Below are positions 39,612 to 46,788 of a stretch of DNA of 64,000 bases, piece after piece. The stretch is from Oryzisolibacter propanilivorax. Its GTDB lineage: Bacteria; Pseudomonadota; Gammaproteobacteria; Burkholderiales; Burkholderiaceae_C. Both the position numbers and the translations under genes were made by a program. Each line of letters opens with the position of its first letter. The stretch's first letter is position 1. The stretch lies in assembly GCF_900103645.1 (NCBI RefSeq), contig NZ_FNHP01000009.1, forward strand, positions 83,168 through 147,167, read 5' to 3'. The notes below the pieces were generated by a model. The model made no database searches, had not been told where the DNA came from, and worked only from the letters and a program-made list of their open reading frames with translations.

Positions 39612-40187
39612 CTACTCGCGTACCACGCCATAAATCCCGCCGCCCATGCGCCCAAATGGGTTGTCCTTGTAGCCGCAGGCGGCGTGCAACTCCCTCACAA
39701 GCATCTCCACATCTTCGATCGCATGTCTCGCGTTCTCGATCGTGGCAAAGGCTTTCCAGTCCGACTCGCTCACGATTTGAGGCAAGCGCGGAACATCGGC
39801 ATCAATCAGCATCGACACGTCCTCAGTGACTGTCTTGCCGTGCGCCATGCGATCACGGAAAGCGAAGAGTTGCACGAGCGTGACGTAGGGGCGGCGAGCG
39901 TAGTCGAATTCGAGGTTGGCGGACCGCGCAAACGTCTCAAACTTCTGCCGTTTGCTGCGCCTTCGCTCAATTTCATCCCAGTCGCTATGCCGCAACTTGC
40001 CGAGATGATTGAGATAGGCCTCGAGCGTGAAGGCACAGTAGATGAGTGCGCTCGTGAGCGTGTAGAGTTGGCCCTCGCTCGTCCTCTCGGCCAACTCCAG
40101 CATGTGTTTCGCGCCGATGTGCGTGTAGACGAACGTGATCGTCGTCTGCCTTCCTCTGACGCGTGCGCGTGCGCCGTTCTCGGTCAT
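39612..40187 (-). CDS. HEPN-like protein (possible toxin ribonuclease)
   Basis: 191 aa, helical. ALIYCAFTLEAYLNHLGKLR followed about 50 residues later by FAFRDRMAHGKT fits the HEPN fold, with an R-x4-H motif (Arg-Asp-Arg-Met-Ala-His) typical of catalytic HEPN ribonucleases. The C-terminal third has no named domain. Its ATG overlaps the stop of the upstream gene (ATGA), so the two are co-translated. Base composition is less GC-rich than the neighbours, consistent with recent acquisition. A toxin or abortive-infection role is inference. Confidence 0.65.
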   Translation of the reverse strand: MTENGARARVRGRQTTITFVYTHIGAKHMLELAERTSEGQLYTLTSALIYCAFTLEAYLNHLGKLRHSDWDEIERRRSKRQKFETFARSANLEFDYARRPYVTLVQLFAFRDRMAHGKTVTEDVSMLIDADVPRLPQIVSESDWKAFATIENARHAIEDVEMLVRELHAACGYKDNPFGRMGGGIYGVVRE

Positions 40188-40633
40188 GTCGCGCTGTCCT
40201 CGTTCGTCATGACCATGTAGATGGTGATCGTCTTGCCTATTTCTGCAGCCGACTCCAGCAACATGCTCTGAGGAGGGACACGTTGTTCCAGGATCGCTCC
40301 AACGTCAAGACCAAGCGCGGAACGAGCGAGATCCTGCACGACCTTCTGCGCTCCCACCGATGCATTGAACGAGCCTTTGTCGTGCCTCGTTCCGTCCTGA
40401 TTCCACGACGCTTGTTGATTCTTGGCTCTGACATGCCTTGCCCGCGCAATGTGAACATGCCTTTGCAACGGAATGGCCGGGTTGGCAGCGTCCACACGCA
40501 TCATCCAGTCGGCCTTGCCAGAACCGATCCACTGACCTTCATTCAGCAGTCCGGCAGGTGGGACACACGTCTCGGGTAGGCAAACGACAAGTTCGTCGAC
40601 ATCGTCGAGATACGAGAATTCACGGAATCGCAT
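40184..40633 (-). CDS. DUF6367-like protein, partner of the HEPN-like gene
   Basis: 149 aa. MRFREFSYLDDVDELVVCLP opens the protein; the middle has ARARHVRAKNQQASWNQDGT and RHDKGSFNASVGAQKVVQDL, which I associate with DUF6367, a family without known function. ATG with GGAG upstream (TTGGAGAATTG before it on the minus strand); the frame begins one codon earlier with TTG. It stands first in a two-gene unit with the HEPN-like protein and could be its antitoxin or a sensor. Confidence 0.6.
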   Translation of the reverse strand: MRFREFSYLDDVDELVVCLPETCVPPAGLLNEGQWIGSGKADWMMRVDAANPAIPLQRHVHIARARHVRAKNQQASWNQDGTRHDKGSFNASVGAQKVVQDLARSALGLDVGAILEQRVPPQSMLLESAAEIGKTITIYMVMTNEDSAT

Positions 40634-40703
40634 CAATTCTCCAATCTTCGCTTGCGCGGCGTGACCGGTTTTCTTTGAGGTGAAGACCCTATGGTCGCCC
40701 CCA

Positions 40704-41137
40704 CTATAGAGGTCATGGTGCCTCGGCCCCCAAAGCTACGGCGACAGGACAGATTGGACCGACACGCTTCGGGACGCGCTACTTTGCGTCTGCCCGTGGA
40801 GTCACGGCCTCCAATTCCTGCCACACCTTCGCCAGAAGCTGCTCGACCCGCCTTGCATCGTCGCCCGCATACGCCAGCGTCAACAGCGTGAGCGGATGCA
40901 CTTCCATCACCTCGCACAGCTCGGCCAGTTTGTTGAGCGTCGGGCTTTTCAGGTCGCGTTCCAGTGAGCTCAGATAGGTGCGGCTGGATACGTTGGAGAA
41001 CGCTTCCTGGCTCAGGCCGCGCGCCTTCCTGATGGTTTTCAACGCCTCCGACAGTGTGTGTTTCGCCGCCAATCCTGGAACTCCTCAAAGTCCAAGATGA
41101 CAGTCGATTGCGCTCTATAGAGCTACAATCTATAGTG
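40704..41137. promoter_or_regulatory. CTATAG-type sites near two promoters flanking an XRE gene
   Basis: CTATAGAG at 40704-40711 lies upstream of the DUF6367/HEPN operon. GCTCTATAGAGC (41112-41123, perfect 12-bp palindrome) and CTATAGTG (41130-41137) lie upstream of the XRE gene, with a TACAAT -10-like box between them (41124-41129). Shared sites suggest that the XRE protein controls both units. Confidence 0.35.
40779..41072 (-). CDS. XRE-family helix-turn-helix regulator
   Basis: 97 aa. N-terminal HTH: LSEALKTIRKARGLSQEAFS, SSRTYLSSLERDLKSPTLN; the C-terminal 35 residues are helical. The TTG start is supported by AGGAG eight bases upstream and by the beginning of the domain (AAKHTLSEAL). 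It is divergent from the second DUF2958 gene; the shared 223-bp region has palindromic CTATAG sites. Probable repressor of itself and maybe of the neighbouring HEPN operon. Confidence 0.82.
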   Translation of the reverse strand: MAAKHTLSEALKTIRKARGLSQEAFSNVSSRTYLSSLERDLKSPTLNKLAELCEVMEVHPLTLLTLAYAGDDARRVEQLLAKVWQELEAVTPRADAK

Positions 41138-41295
41138 TTCATTTGCGCGGGGCGGCGCTTTCGTGCTTTTACGTAAATCCGTTTCTGCGGTTTTGAACAG
41201 AACCACGAAGCCGCATCCGTGCCTTTCCTCAAAGCCGCCGATGCGGCTTTGCGCTTTCACGCTTGGGCGGATTCGTGCAACCGGGAGGGATCGCC

Positions 41296-41643
41296 ATGAA
41301 CCGACTGATCACCGAGGACGAGCGCGGCCAGCTGCTGGCGCATGGCCAGGCCCGTGCGACAGGCCAAGCCATCGATCCACTGCCGGTGGCGCGGCTGTTC
41401 ACGCCGGACGCGCACGCCATCTGGCTGCTGGCTGCGCTGGACCCTGCGGACGGCGACACGGCCTGGGCGCTGATCGACCTGGGGATCGGCATGCCCGAGC
41501 TGGGCGAGGTTCGTCTGTGCGATCTGGCGTCCATCGTCGGGCCGCGCCAGCAGCCCGTGATGCGGGATCGCTACTTCAAGGCGGTGCGGCCGTTGTCGGA
41601 GTACCTGCGCCTGGCGCAGGAAGACGGTTCAGTCCCCGATTGA
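41296..41643 (+). CDS. DUF2958 protein (copy 2)
   Basis: 115 aa. ARLFTPDAHAIWLLAALDPA, IDLGIGMPELGEVRLCDLAS and RDRYFKAVRPLSEYLR match DUF2958 and the copy at 32004-32351, with clear divergence, so it is an old duplication or independent acquisition. Good ribosome site GGGAGGG before the ATG. Function unknown. Confidence 0.87.
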   Translation: MNRLITEDERGQLLAHGQARATGQAIDPLPVARLFTPDAHAIWLLAALDPADGDTAWALIDLGIGMPELGEVRLCDLASIVGPRQQPVMRDRYFKAVRPLSEYLRLAQEDGSVPD

Positions 41644-41976
41644 GCCCTTCGCGCCACGGCCAAGCCGGGCGCATTCAGACGGTTTGGGTCATGTTCAAGA
41701 CCGGCCGGGTCTGGATCCGCATGCTTGCACCAAGGCAGTGCCCTCATGCTGCAAACAGTCTCGATCACTTGCGCGGGCCGTGGCACGGTGGCTCTGTGCC
41801 GCGCACCGTTGTGGGTCTTGCGGTCGTCGCATCTGGACGATTTCTGCAACGACCCTGTGCCCATCCGTCTTGACACGTCATGTTACAGCTTGAGCCGATG
41901 AAGACAAGGGTTTTGACGCAGTAGCCCCGCAGAGGTCCGTGGCGACGTTTCTGTTGTTCGACAGGGAGCTTTCGTC
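41644..41976 (+). other. 333-bp gene-free region before the DUF2285 gene
   Basis: No gene supported. TTGACA at 41870-41875 and TTGACG near 41912 are possible -35 boxes for the repA-side operon, but I see no convincing -10 at proper spacing. GGGAGC precedes the next ATG. Confidence 0.4.
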
Positions 41977-42792
41977 ATGGCCGATCCGCCCATCGGGCCG
42001 TGGTACCCCACGGCCGCCTACCTCTACGTGCTGCATCTCGACGGCCCCGCGCTCGCCTGGGAGTACCTGCGCCGCCATCCCGACTACCAGCTCGACTGGC
42101 TGCGCCATCGTCAACGGCCGCAGGCCGCACACCAGGCGGCCCAAGCAGCTCAACACTGGGGCCTGCGCCTGCTCGAAGCCCCGGCTCTGGATGCACGTGA
42201 CGCGCACCCAGCGTGGTTCCCCGACCACGATGGCGTGCTGCAGCTCTACCCCGATGCCGACCCGCCGCCGGATGCCGGCACGTTCGAGTTCTGGAACGTG
42301 CCCGGGCGCAAGCACCTGGTCCACGACGGCAAGCGCCTCGTGCTGACGGCGCACTGGCCCGGCTGCTGCCTGCGCTTCGCGCTCGCCCCCGGCCTGGAGG
42401 ACGGCATGGCCTGCCTCTACGCCACGCGGTCCTGCGCCACGCCCTGCGCCCGCTACCGCGCCTTGGCCGCCGGGCTGGATGCGCTGGCGGCCGCCATCGA
42501 AGCCGAACCGGCTGCGGCGGCCTGCGCGCGGCCCACGCCCGCTGCGCTGCAGGAACTGCACACCCTGCAGGCGCTCGACGCAACCCGGGCGGGTGCGTCC
42601 ATGCGCGAGGTGGGTGAAGGCCTGTTCGGCACGGACGCCGTGGCCGATTGGTACAGCGACGGCGGCCTGCGCGCCAAGGTGCGCCGCCTGGTGCAGCGCG
42701 GCGATGCGCTGATGCGCGGCGGCTACCGCCGGTTAGCACAACTGCCGCCGCTTGAGAAGGGCCGATCTGCCCCCGGCGCAGATCGGCCCTGA
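41977..42792 (+). CDS. DUF2285 / transcriptional-regulator-domain protein
   Basis: 271 aa. The N-terminal part (AWEYLRRHPDYQLDWLRHRQ) is the DUF6499-like regulator domain. The middle has WFPDHDGVLQLYPDAD, and the C-terminal part (LHTLQALDATRAGASMREVG, KVRRLVQRGDALMRGGYRRL) is DUF2285. It is a regular gene upstream of repA in Tn4371-like ICEs and probably binds DNA. The last codons and stop coincide with a 13-bp-arm hairpin. Confidence 0.87.
   Translation: MADPPIGPWYPTAAYLYVLHLDGPALAWEYLRRHPDYQLDWLRHRQRPQAAHQAAQAAQHWGLRLLEAPALDARDAHPAWFPDHDGVLQLYPDADPPPDAGTFEFWNVPGRKHLVHDGKRLVLTAHWPGCCLRFALAPGLEDGMACLYATRSCATPCARYRALAAGLDALAAAIEAEPAAAACARPTPAALQELHTLQALDATRAGASMREVGEGLFGTDAVADWYSDGGLRAKVRRLVQRGDALMRGGYRRLAQLPPLEKGRSAPGADRP
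42758..42790 (+). terminator. Hairpin spanning the DUF2285 stop codon
   Basis: AGGGCCGATCTGC (42758-42770) is inverted at 42778-42790, loop CCCCGGC. The arms encode the last residues and include the TGA. No T-run; it may attenuate read-through into the HTH-repA genes. Confidence 0.5.
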
Positions 42793-42875
42793 GCAGGAAG
42801 GCCGCGTTTTCTGAGACTGCCTCCATCCGGTTGCGCTGTGCAGCCGGAGCTTTGACACCGATGGAGGTTCTCACC

Positions 42876-43169
42876 ATGCGTCCTGCTCCCTTGCGGCCCG
42901 CTGCAACCCTGCCCACTGCGGCCGTCGCCGCGACGGCGCAACCCCAGCGCTACCTCACCAACGACGAAGCCGCCGAGTATCTGCGCCTGTCTCCGCGCAC
43001 GCTGGAGAAGCAGCGCGTGATCGGCGGAGGCCCCAGGTTCCGCAAGTTCGGCCGACGCGTCATGTACGCCGTGGCCGACCTCGATGCATGGGCCGCCGAG
43101 CGCAGCTTCGACAGCACGTCCGACCCCGAGTACGCCGAGCACCATGCGGCGGACAGCCGTGCGCGCTGA
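42876..43169 (+). CDS. Helix-turn-helix (MerR/excisionase-like) DNA-binding protein
   Basis: 97 aa. Residues 25-75 form a helix-turn-helix_17-type winged domain: YLTNDEAAEYLRLSPRTLEK, FRKFGRRVMYAVADLDAWAA. In Tn4371-family elements a protein of this kind precedes repA and probably regulates replication or transfer genes. Good ribosome site (GGAGG) before the ATG. Only 26 bp separate it from repA. Confidence 0.87.
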   Translation: MRPAPLRPAATLPTAAVAATAQPQRYLTNDEAAEYLRLSPRTLEKQRVIGGGPRFRKFGRRVMYAVADLDAWAAERSFDSTSDPEYAEHHAADSRAR

Positions 43170-43195
43170 TCGGCGGCGCGCGGCCAGCCATCACC

Positions 43196-44065
43196 ATGTC
43201 CAGCCCCGCGCTGCCCATGCGGCAGCGGCCTTCCGGGGGAGCCCGTCCAGAGCGCGAACAGCTCGACCTGTTCCGTGCCCTGCCGGGCGACATGGCGCCG
43301 CGCGACAGCCAGGACCTGATGGCGTTTCCGTTCTTCTCGCTGGCGAAGTCGCGGCGCGCGGCGCCGATCGACTTTCGCAGCGGCAACGTCACGATCCGCG
43401 TGGAGGGCACGGCCGAGCATGGCATCGCGACCATCTGGGATGCCGACATCCTGATCTGGGCCGCCAGCCAGATCGTGGAAGCGCGCGACGCGGGCCTGCG
43501 CCCCTCGCGCCTGATGCAGGCCACGCCCTACGAGATCCTGCGCTTCATCGGGCGCGGCACGTCGCTGCGCGACTACCAACGCCTCAAGGCCGCGCTGGAT
43601 CGCCTGCAGTCCACCACGGTGGCCACGTCCATCCGCGAGACCACGGGCAGGCGCCTACACCGCTTCTCGTGGATCAACGAGTGGAAGGAGCTGGCCGACG
43701 CCCGGGGCTCGCCACTGGGCATCCAGCTGATCCTGCCGGACTGGTTCTACGCGGGCGTGCTCGACGCCGCCCTGGTGCTGACCATCGACCCGGCGTATTT
43801 CCGGCTCACCGGGGGCATCGAGCGCTGGCTGTACCGGCTGGTGCGCAAGCACGGTGGGCGGCAGGAACAGGGCTGGCAGTTCGACTTCCAGCACCTGTAC
43901 CGCAAGTCGGGCAGCGTGGCGCGCTACTACGACTTCGCGGCCGACCTGCGCGCGCTGGTGGCGCGGCAGGCCTTGCCGGGCTACCGCCTGGGCATCGAGC
44001 ACGTTGCCGGGCTCGCCTCCCCGCTGCTGACGTTCCGGCCCGTGCCGCACACGGCACGGGGATAA
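43196..44065 (+). CDS. repA: RepA-family replication initiator protein
   Basis: 289 aa. Replication initiator protein A family: PFFSLAKSRRAAPIDFRSGN, DADILIWAASQIVEARDAGL, TPYEILRFIGRGTSLRDYQR, then a second winged-helix part (IERWLYRLVRKHGGRQEQGW, FQHLYRKSGSVARYY). It allows the excised circle to replicate. ATG chosen after the HTH gene; an in-frame start at 43088 would overlap that gene. Directly followed by three iterons. Confidence 0.92.
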   Translation: MSSPALPMRQRPSGGARPEREQLDLFRALPGDMAPRDSQDLMAFPFFSLAKSRRAAPIDFRSGNVTIRVEGTAEHGIATIWDADILIWAASQIVEARDAGLRPSRLMQATPYEILRFIGRGTSLRDYQRLKAALDRLQSTTVATSIRETTGRRLHRFSWINEWKELADARGSPLGIQLILPDWFYAGVLDAALVLTIDPAYFRLTGGIERWLYRLVRKHGGRQEQGWQFDFQHLYRKSGSVARYYDFAADLRALVARQALPGYRLGIEHVAGLASPLLTFRPVPHTARG

Positions 44066-44090
44066 GCGGTGCGTGGCCTGTGGACGGGCT

Positions 44091-44232
44091 CGTGCCATCA
44101 GGCAACACCGGTGTCGTGCTATCGGGCAACGAAGCCTCGTGCTATCAGGCAACAGAATCGGCCGCCAGGCCAATGCCGGCGCGGGTTTCGGCCTCTCTTA
44201 ACTTACCTAACTCAAATTCACTAACTGGTAGT
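44091..44232 (+). other. oriV: Probable replication origin: three iterons plus AT-rich patch
   Basis: CGTGC-(C/T)-ATC-(A/G)-GGCAAC occurs at 44091-44106, 44115-44130 and 44138-44153, that is with a 23-24 bp period. About 40 bp later, 44196-44232 is AT-rich and carries three TAAC words. It lies in the 253-bp gap between repA and parA. Iterons close to their initiator gene plus an AT-rich unwinding region are the standard layout of an iteron-controlled origin. Confidence 0.6.
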
Positions 44233-44318
44233 AGAGGCACCGCGCCACGGTGGACAACCGCCACGCGGCTCGAAGCGCAGCAGCCAAAGCCCGGCTTTCC
44301 AGCAGGAAGGGGCGCGCC

Positions 44319-44957
44319 ATGATCGTCGCGCTGCTCAACCAGAAAGGCGGCGTGGGCAAGACCACGCTCGCCACCCACATCGCCGGTGAACTGGCCATGA
44401 GAGGCCAGCACGTCATCCTGCTGGATGCCGACCCCCAGGGCTCTTCGCTGGACTGGACGCAGCGCAGAAGCCAGCAAGGCTTGCCCAGGCTGTTCAGCGC
44501 GGTGGGCCTGGCACGCGAAACCCTGCACCAGGAGGCGCCAGAACTCGCCAGGCGGGCCGATCACGTCGTCATCGATGGCCCACCCCGGATCGCAGCCCTG
44601 GCGCGCTCCGCGCTGCTGGCCGCCGAGCGGGTGCTGATCCCGGTACAGCCCAGTCCCTACGACCTGTGGGCCAGCGCCGAGATGGTGGCGCTGATCCGTG
44701 AAGCGCAGGTGTTCCGGCCAGCGCTGCGCGCGGCCTTCGTCATCAACCGGCGTGTCAGCACCACGGTGATCGGTCGCGAAGCGCGGCAGGCGCTGGCCGA
44801 ACAGCCTCTTCCTGCGCTGCGCGCGGAAGTGCATCAGCGCATCGTGTTCGCCGACAGCGTGGCCGCTGGGCGGCTTGCGCGCGAGACGGCGCCCGGCAGC
44901 GCCGCCGCGCGCGAAGTCACCGCGCTGGTGGACGAACTGCTGCGGTGGCCGTCATGA
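44319..44957 (+). CDS. parA: ParA-family partition ATPase
   Basis: 212 aa. The deviant Walker A motif NQKGGVGKTTLATHIA is at 7-22, then DADPQGSSLDW and the Walker B-like VVIDGPPRIAALA. A small ParA/MinD-type ATPase that moves ICE DNA with a partner, probably the RHH protein encoded next. Start at MIVALLNQKGG with AGGAAGG upstream; a longer in-frame start at 44250 is not conserved. Overlaps the following gene by ATGA. Confidence 0.94.
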   Translation: MIVALLNQKGGVGKTTLATHIAGELAMRGQHVILLDADPQGSSLDWTQRRSQQGLPRLFSAVGLARETLHQEAPELARRADHVVIDGPPRIAALARSALLAAERVLIPVQPSPYDLWASAEMVALIREAQVFRPALRAAFVINRRVSTTVIGREARQALAEQPLPALRAEVHQRIVFADSVAAGRLARETAPGSAAAREVTALVDELLRWPS

Positions 44958-45226
44958 CCTCGAAGCCGGCACCGCACAGCCAGCGCACGGCCAAGCGGGT
45001 CGGCATCGGCGCGCGTCCGCCCGCGAACCCGCACGCCGAGGCCTGGATTCGCCAAGGCGACGCCGATGCGCTGAACAAGGGCGACCTCTACACCGCGCGC
45101 CTGACCCTCGACATCACGCCCGCCCTGCGCTCGCGCATCAAGGTCTCGGCCTTCACGCAAGGCGTGACGGTGGCCGAGCTGCTGCGCGCGCTGCTGGAGC
45201 GGGAGTTCCCCGAGAAGACACCATGA
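44954..45226 (+). CDS. Small ribbon-helix-helix partition/regulatory protein
   Basis: 90 aa. Disordered N terminus, then a C-terminal RHH-like region: YTARLTLDITPALRSRIKVS and GVTVAELLRALLEREFP. Encoded directly behind parA with an ATGA overlap, so it is likely the ParA partner or centromere-binding protein (type Ib partition has ParA plus RHH). ATG preferred over GTG 44945. Overlaps DUF2840 by ATGA. Confidence 0.8.
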   Translation: MTSKPAPHSQRTAKRVGIGARPPANPHAEAWIRQGDADALNKGDLYTARLTLDITPALRSRIKVSAFTQGVTVAELLRALLEREFPEKTP

Positions 45227-45816
45227 ACAGCATTTCCCATCCGATTGCGGCGGCGTCTTCGGCCGCATCTGCGGTTGCCATGGCGGTTGCACTGCAGCCG
45301 CCTGCCGGCCAACCTGGCCGCACACCGTTGACCCGCGTCTCGCTGGCCTATGTGGAACAGCGCTTCAACCTCTATCTGCGCTTCGGCGAACCCACGCGCA
45401 CCGTCCAGCTCGACCGCTGGCGGCGCTGCGCCGTGTTCCTGCCGAACGCCATGTTCTGCCGCATCCGCTGGCAGGCCAACGACTACGGAACGATCCGCTG
45501 GCAGCTCATGGTGCTGCAGGCCTGCACGCCGCTGGACGCCGCGCAGCGCATCCCCGGCGTGCGGCCGGGCGCGCGCATGCTGCTGCACGCCGAGGGCGAG
45601 CAGAAGGTGCGCGCCGTGCTGGAGAAGATCGACACCATCGAGGCGCTGGGCATCGCCGCCATCGACGTGTCGCCCGCGTACTGGGGCACGCTGGGCAACC
45701 GGCTGGCCGCGTGGACGGCTGGGCGCTCGTCTGCGCCGTCGTCTCTGCCGCTGCTGCTGCCGGACTACACCGCCGAGCGGCACGCAGCCTGGCTGGCCGG
45801 GCGGGGGCTGCAATGA
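45223..45816 (+). CDS. DUF2840 protein
   Basis: 197 aa. Family stretches: LTRVSLAYVEQRFNLYLRFG, RRCAVFLPNAMFCRIRWQAN, GTIRWQLMVLQACTPLDAAQ. DUF2840 genes occupy this place, between the partition genes and traF, in Tn4371-like ICEs; function unknown. Both junctions are ATGA overlaps, so it belongs to one parA-traF operon. Confidence 0.9.
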   Translation: MNSISHPIAAASSAASAVAMAVALQPPAGQPGRTPLTRVSLAYVEQRFNLYLRFGEPTRTVQLDRWRRCAVFLPNAMFCRIRWQANDYGTIRWQLMVLQACTPLDAAQRIPGVRPGARMLLHAEGEQKVRAVLEKIDTIEALGIAAIDVSPAYWGTLGNRLAAWTAGRSSAPSSLPLLLPDYTAERHAAWLAGRGLQ

Positions 45817-46376
45817 CGGCCACAACCACCACGGCTGCGCGCCCCAACGTGCGCACTCGCGTGCTGCTGGCGGCGCTGTCTGCCTGCGGCCTCGCCGCAC
45901 TGGCCTGGGCGGCATTCGCGCGGCCACTGCCGCGCATCATCTACAACCCGTCCGACAGCGTGACAGTGGGCTGGTATCGCATCGAGCCGGCGCCTGCGCG
46001 GCCCGATGCGCTGCACGTCGGCAGCATCGTGTTGACCCGCTTGCCGACAGACGCTGCAGCGCTCGCCGCGCAGCGTGGCTATCTGCCGCAGCGCATTCCG
46101 TTGCTCAAGCGGGTGGGCGCCGTGGCCCCGCAACACGTCTGCATCGTCGCCGGTGTGGTGCGCATCGACGGTGTGCCGGTGGCAACCGTGCTGGCCGCCG
46201 ACCGGCTTGGGCGGGCCTTGCCTTCCTGGCCGCACTGTCGGCAGCTACGGGCGGGTGAACTGTTCCTGCTGAGCAGCACCAATCAGGCGTCTTTCGACAG
46301 CCGGTATTTTGGGCCGGTCAGTGCAGCCGATGTGATCGGCGTTGCGCACCCGGTGTGGCTGGAGACACGCCCGTGA
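45813..46376 (+). CDS. traF: TraF-type S26 signal-peptidase-like conjugal protein
   Basis: 187 aa. An N-terminal membrane anchor (about 18-38) is followed by S26-peptidase motifs: the catalytic Ser in NPSDSVTVGWYRI and the Lys in PLLKRVGAVAPQHVC. TraF proteins mature the Trb pilin (TrbC), and trbC is present downstream in this element. Located in the inner membrane facing the periplasm. Last gene of the parA operon before the relaxase. Confidence 0.92.
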   Translation: MTATTTTAARPNVRTRVLLAALSACGLAALAWAAFARPLPRIIYNPSDSVTVGWYRIEPAPARPDALHVGSIVLTRLPTDAAALAAQRGYLPQRIPLLKRVGAVAPQHVCIVAGVVRIDGVPVATVLAADRLGRALPSWPHCRQLRAGELFLLSSTNQASFDSRYFGPVSAADVIGVAHPVWLETRP

Positions 46377-46788
46377 TGGCCGCCGATTTGCTGCGCATCA
46401 TCGTGCTATCGGGCGTGTCGATTCGGCAGCGCTCCGCGTGTCGTCGCGCGTGCAGTGCGAGCGCATCCGAGCTGCATTCCAACGTGCAGACATCTTGCCT
46501 TGAACGCGGCCGGCCTGCGGCCATCGGCGCGTTCCCCGGCGCGCTGGCTGCTCGTACAGCGGTGGCGCCGGGGCAGGACTGCCGGGAGCGAAAGCGGGAG
46601 GCAGGGATGCAAGGCAAGATTGAAGGGTGCGGCACCACGGTGCGCACCAAGCCAGTCTGCACGTGGGTTTGCGGCGGCACGCGCCCGAGGGCGCCTTCGT
46701 GCCGCCAGTGGCGCCAAGGCCTTGGCGCCATTGACCCATCCGCGTGCCGCCTTCGCCGGGGTGCGACGGGCTTGTCTGGGGCTGTGTC
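46377..46788 (+). other. oriT: 412-bp region before the relaxase, candidate oriT
   Basis: No gene supported. It carries a 22-bp perfect palindrome (46709-46730; half site TGGCGCCAAGG) 58 bp before the relaxase start. It also carries a single word related to the iterons (GTGCTATCGGGC near 46401). Origins of transfer usually lie next to the relaxase gene and contain inverted repeats, so this is a candidate oriT, but no nic sequence can be assigned. Confidence 0.4.

Noticed and set aside
44091..44153. Three 16-bp repeats considered as a CRISPR array
   Set aside because: Spacers would be 7-8 bp; the position next to repA and the helical-turn-like spacing indicate iterons.
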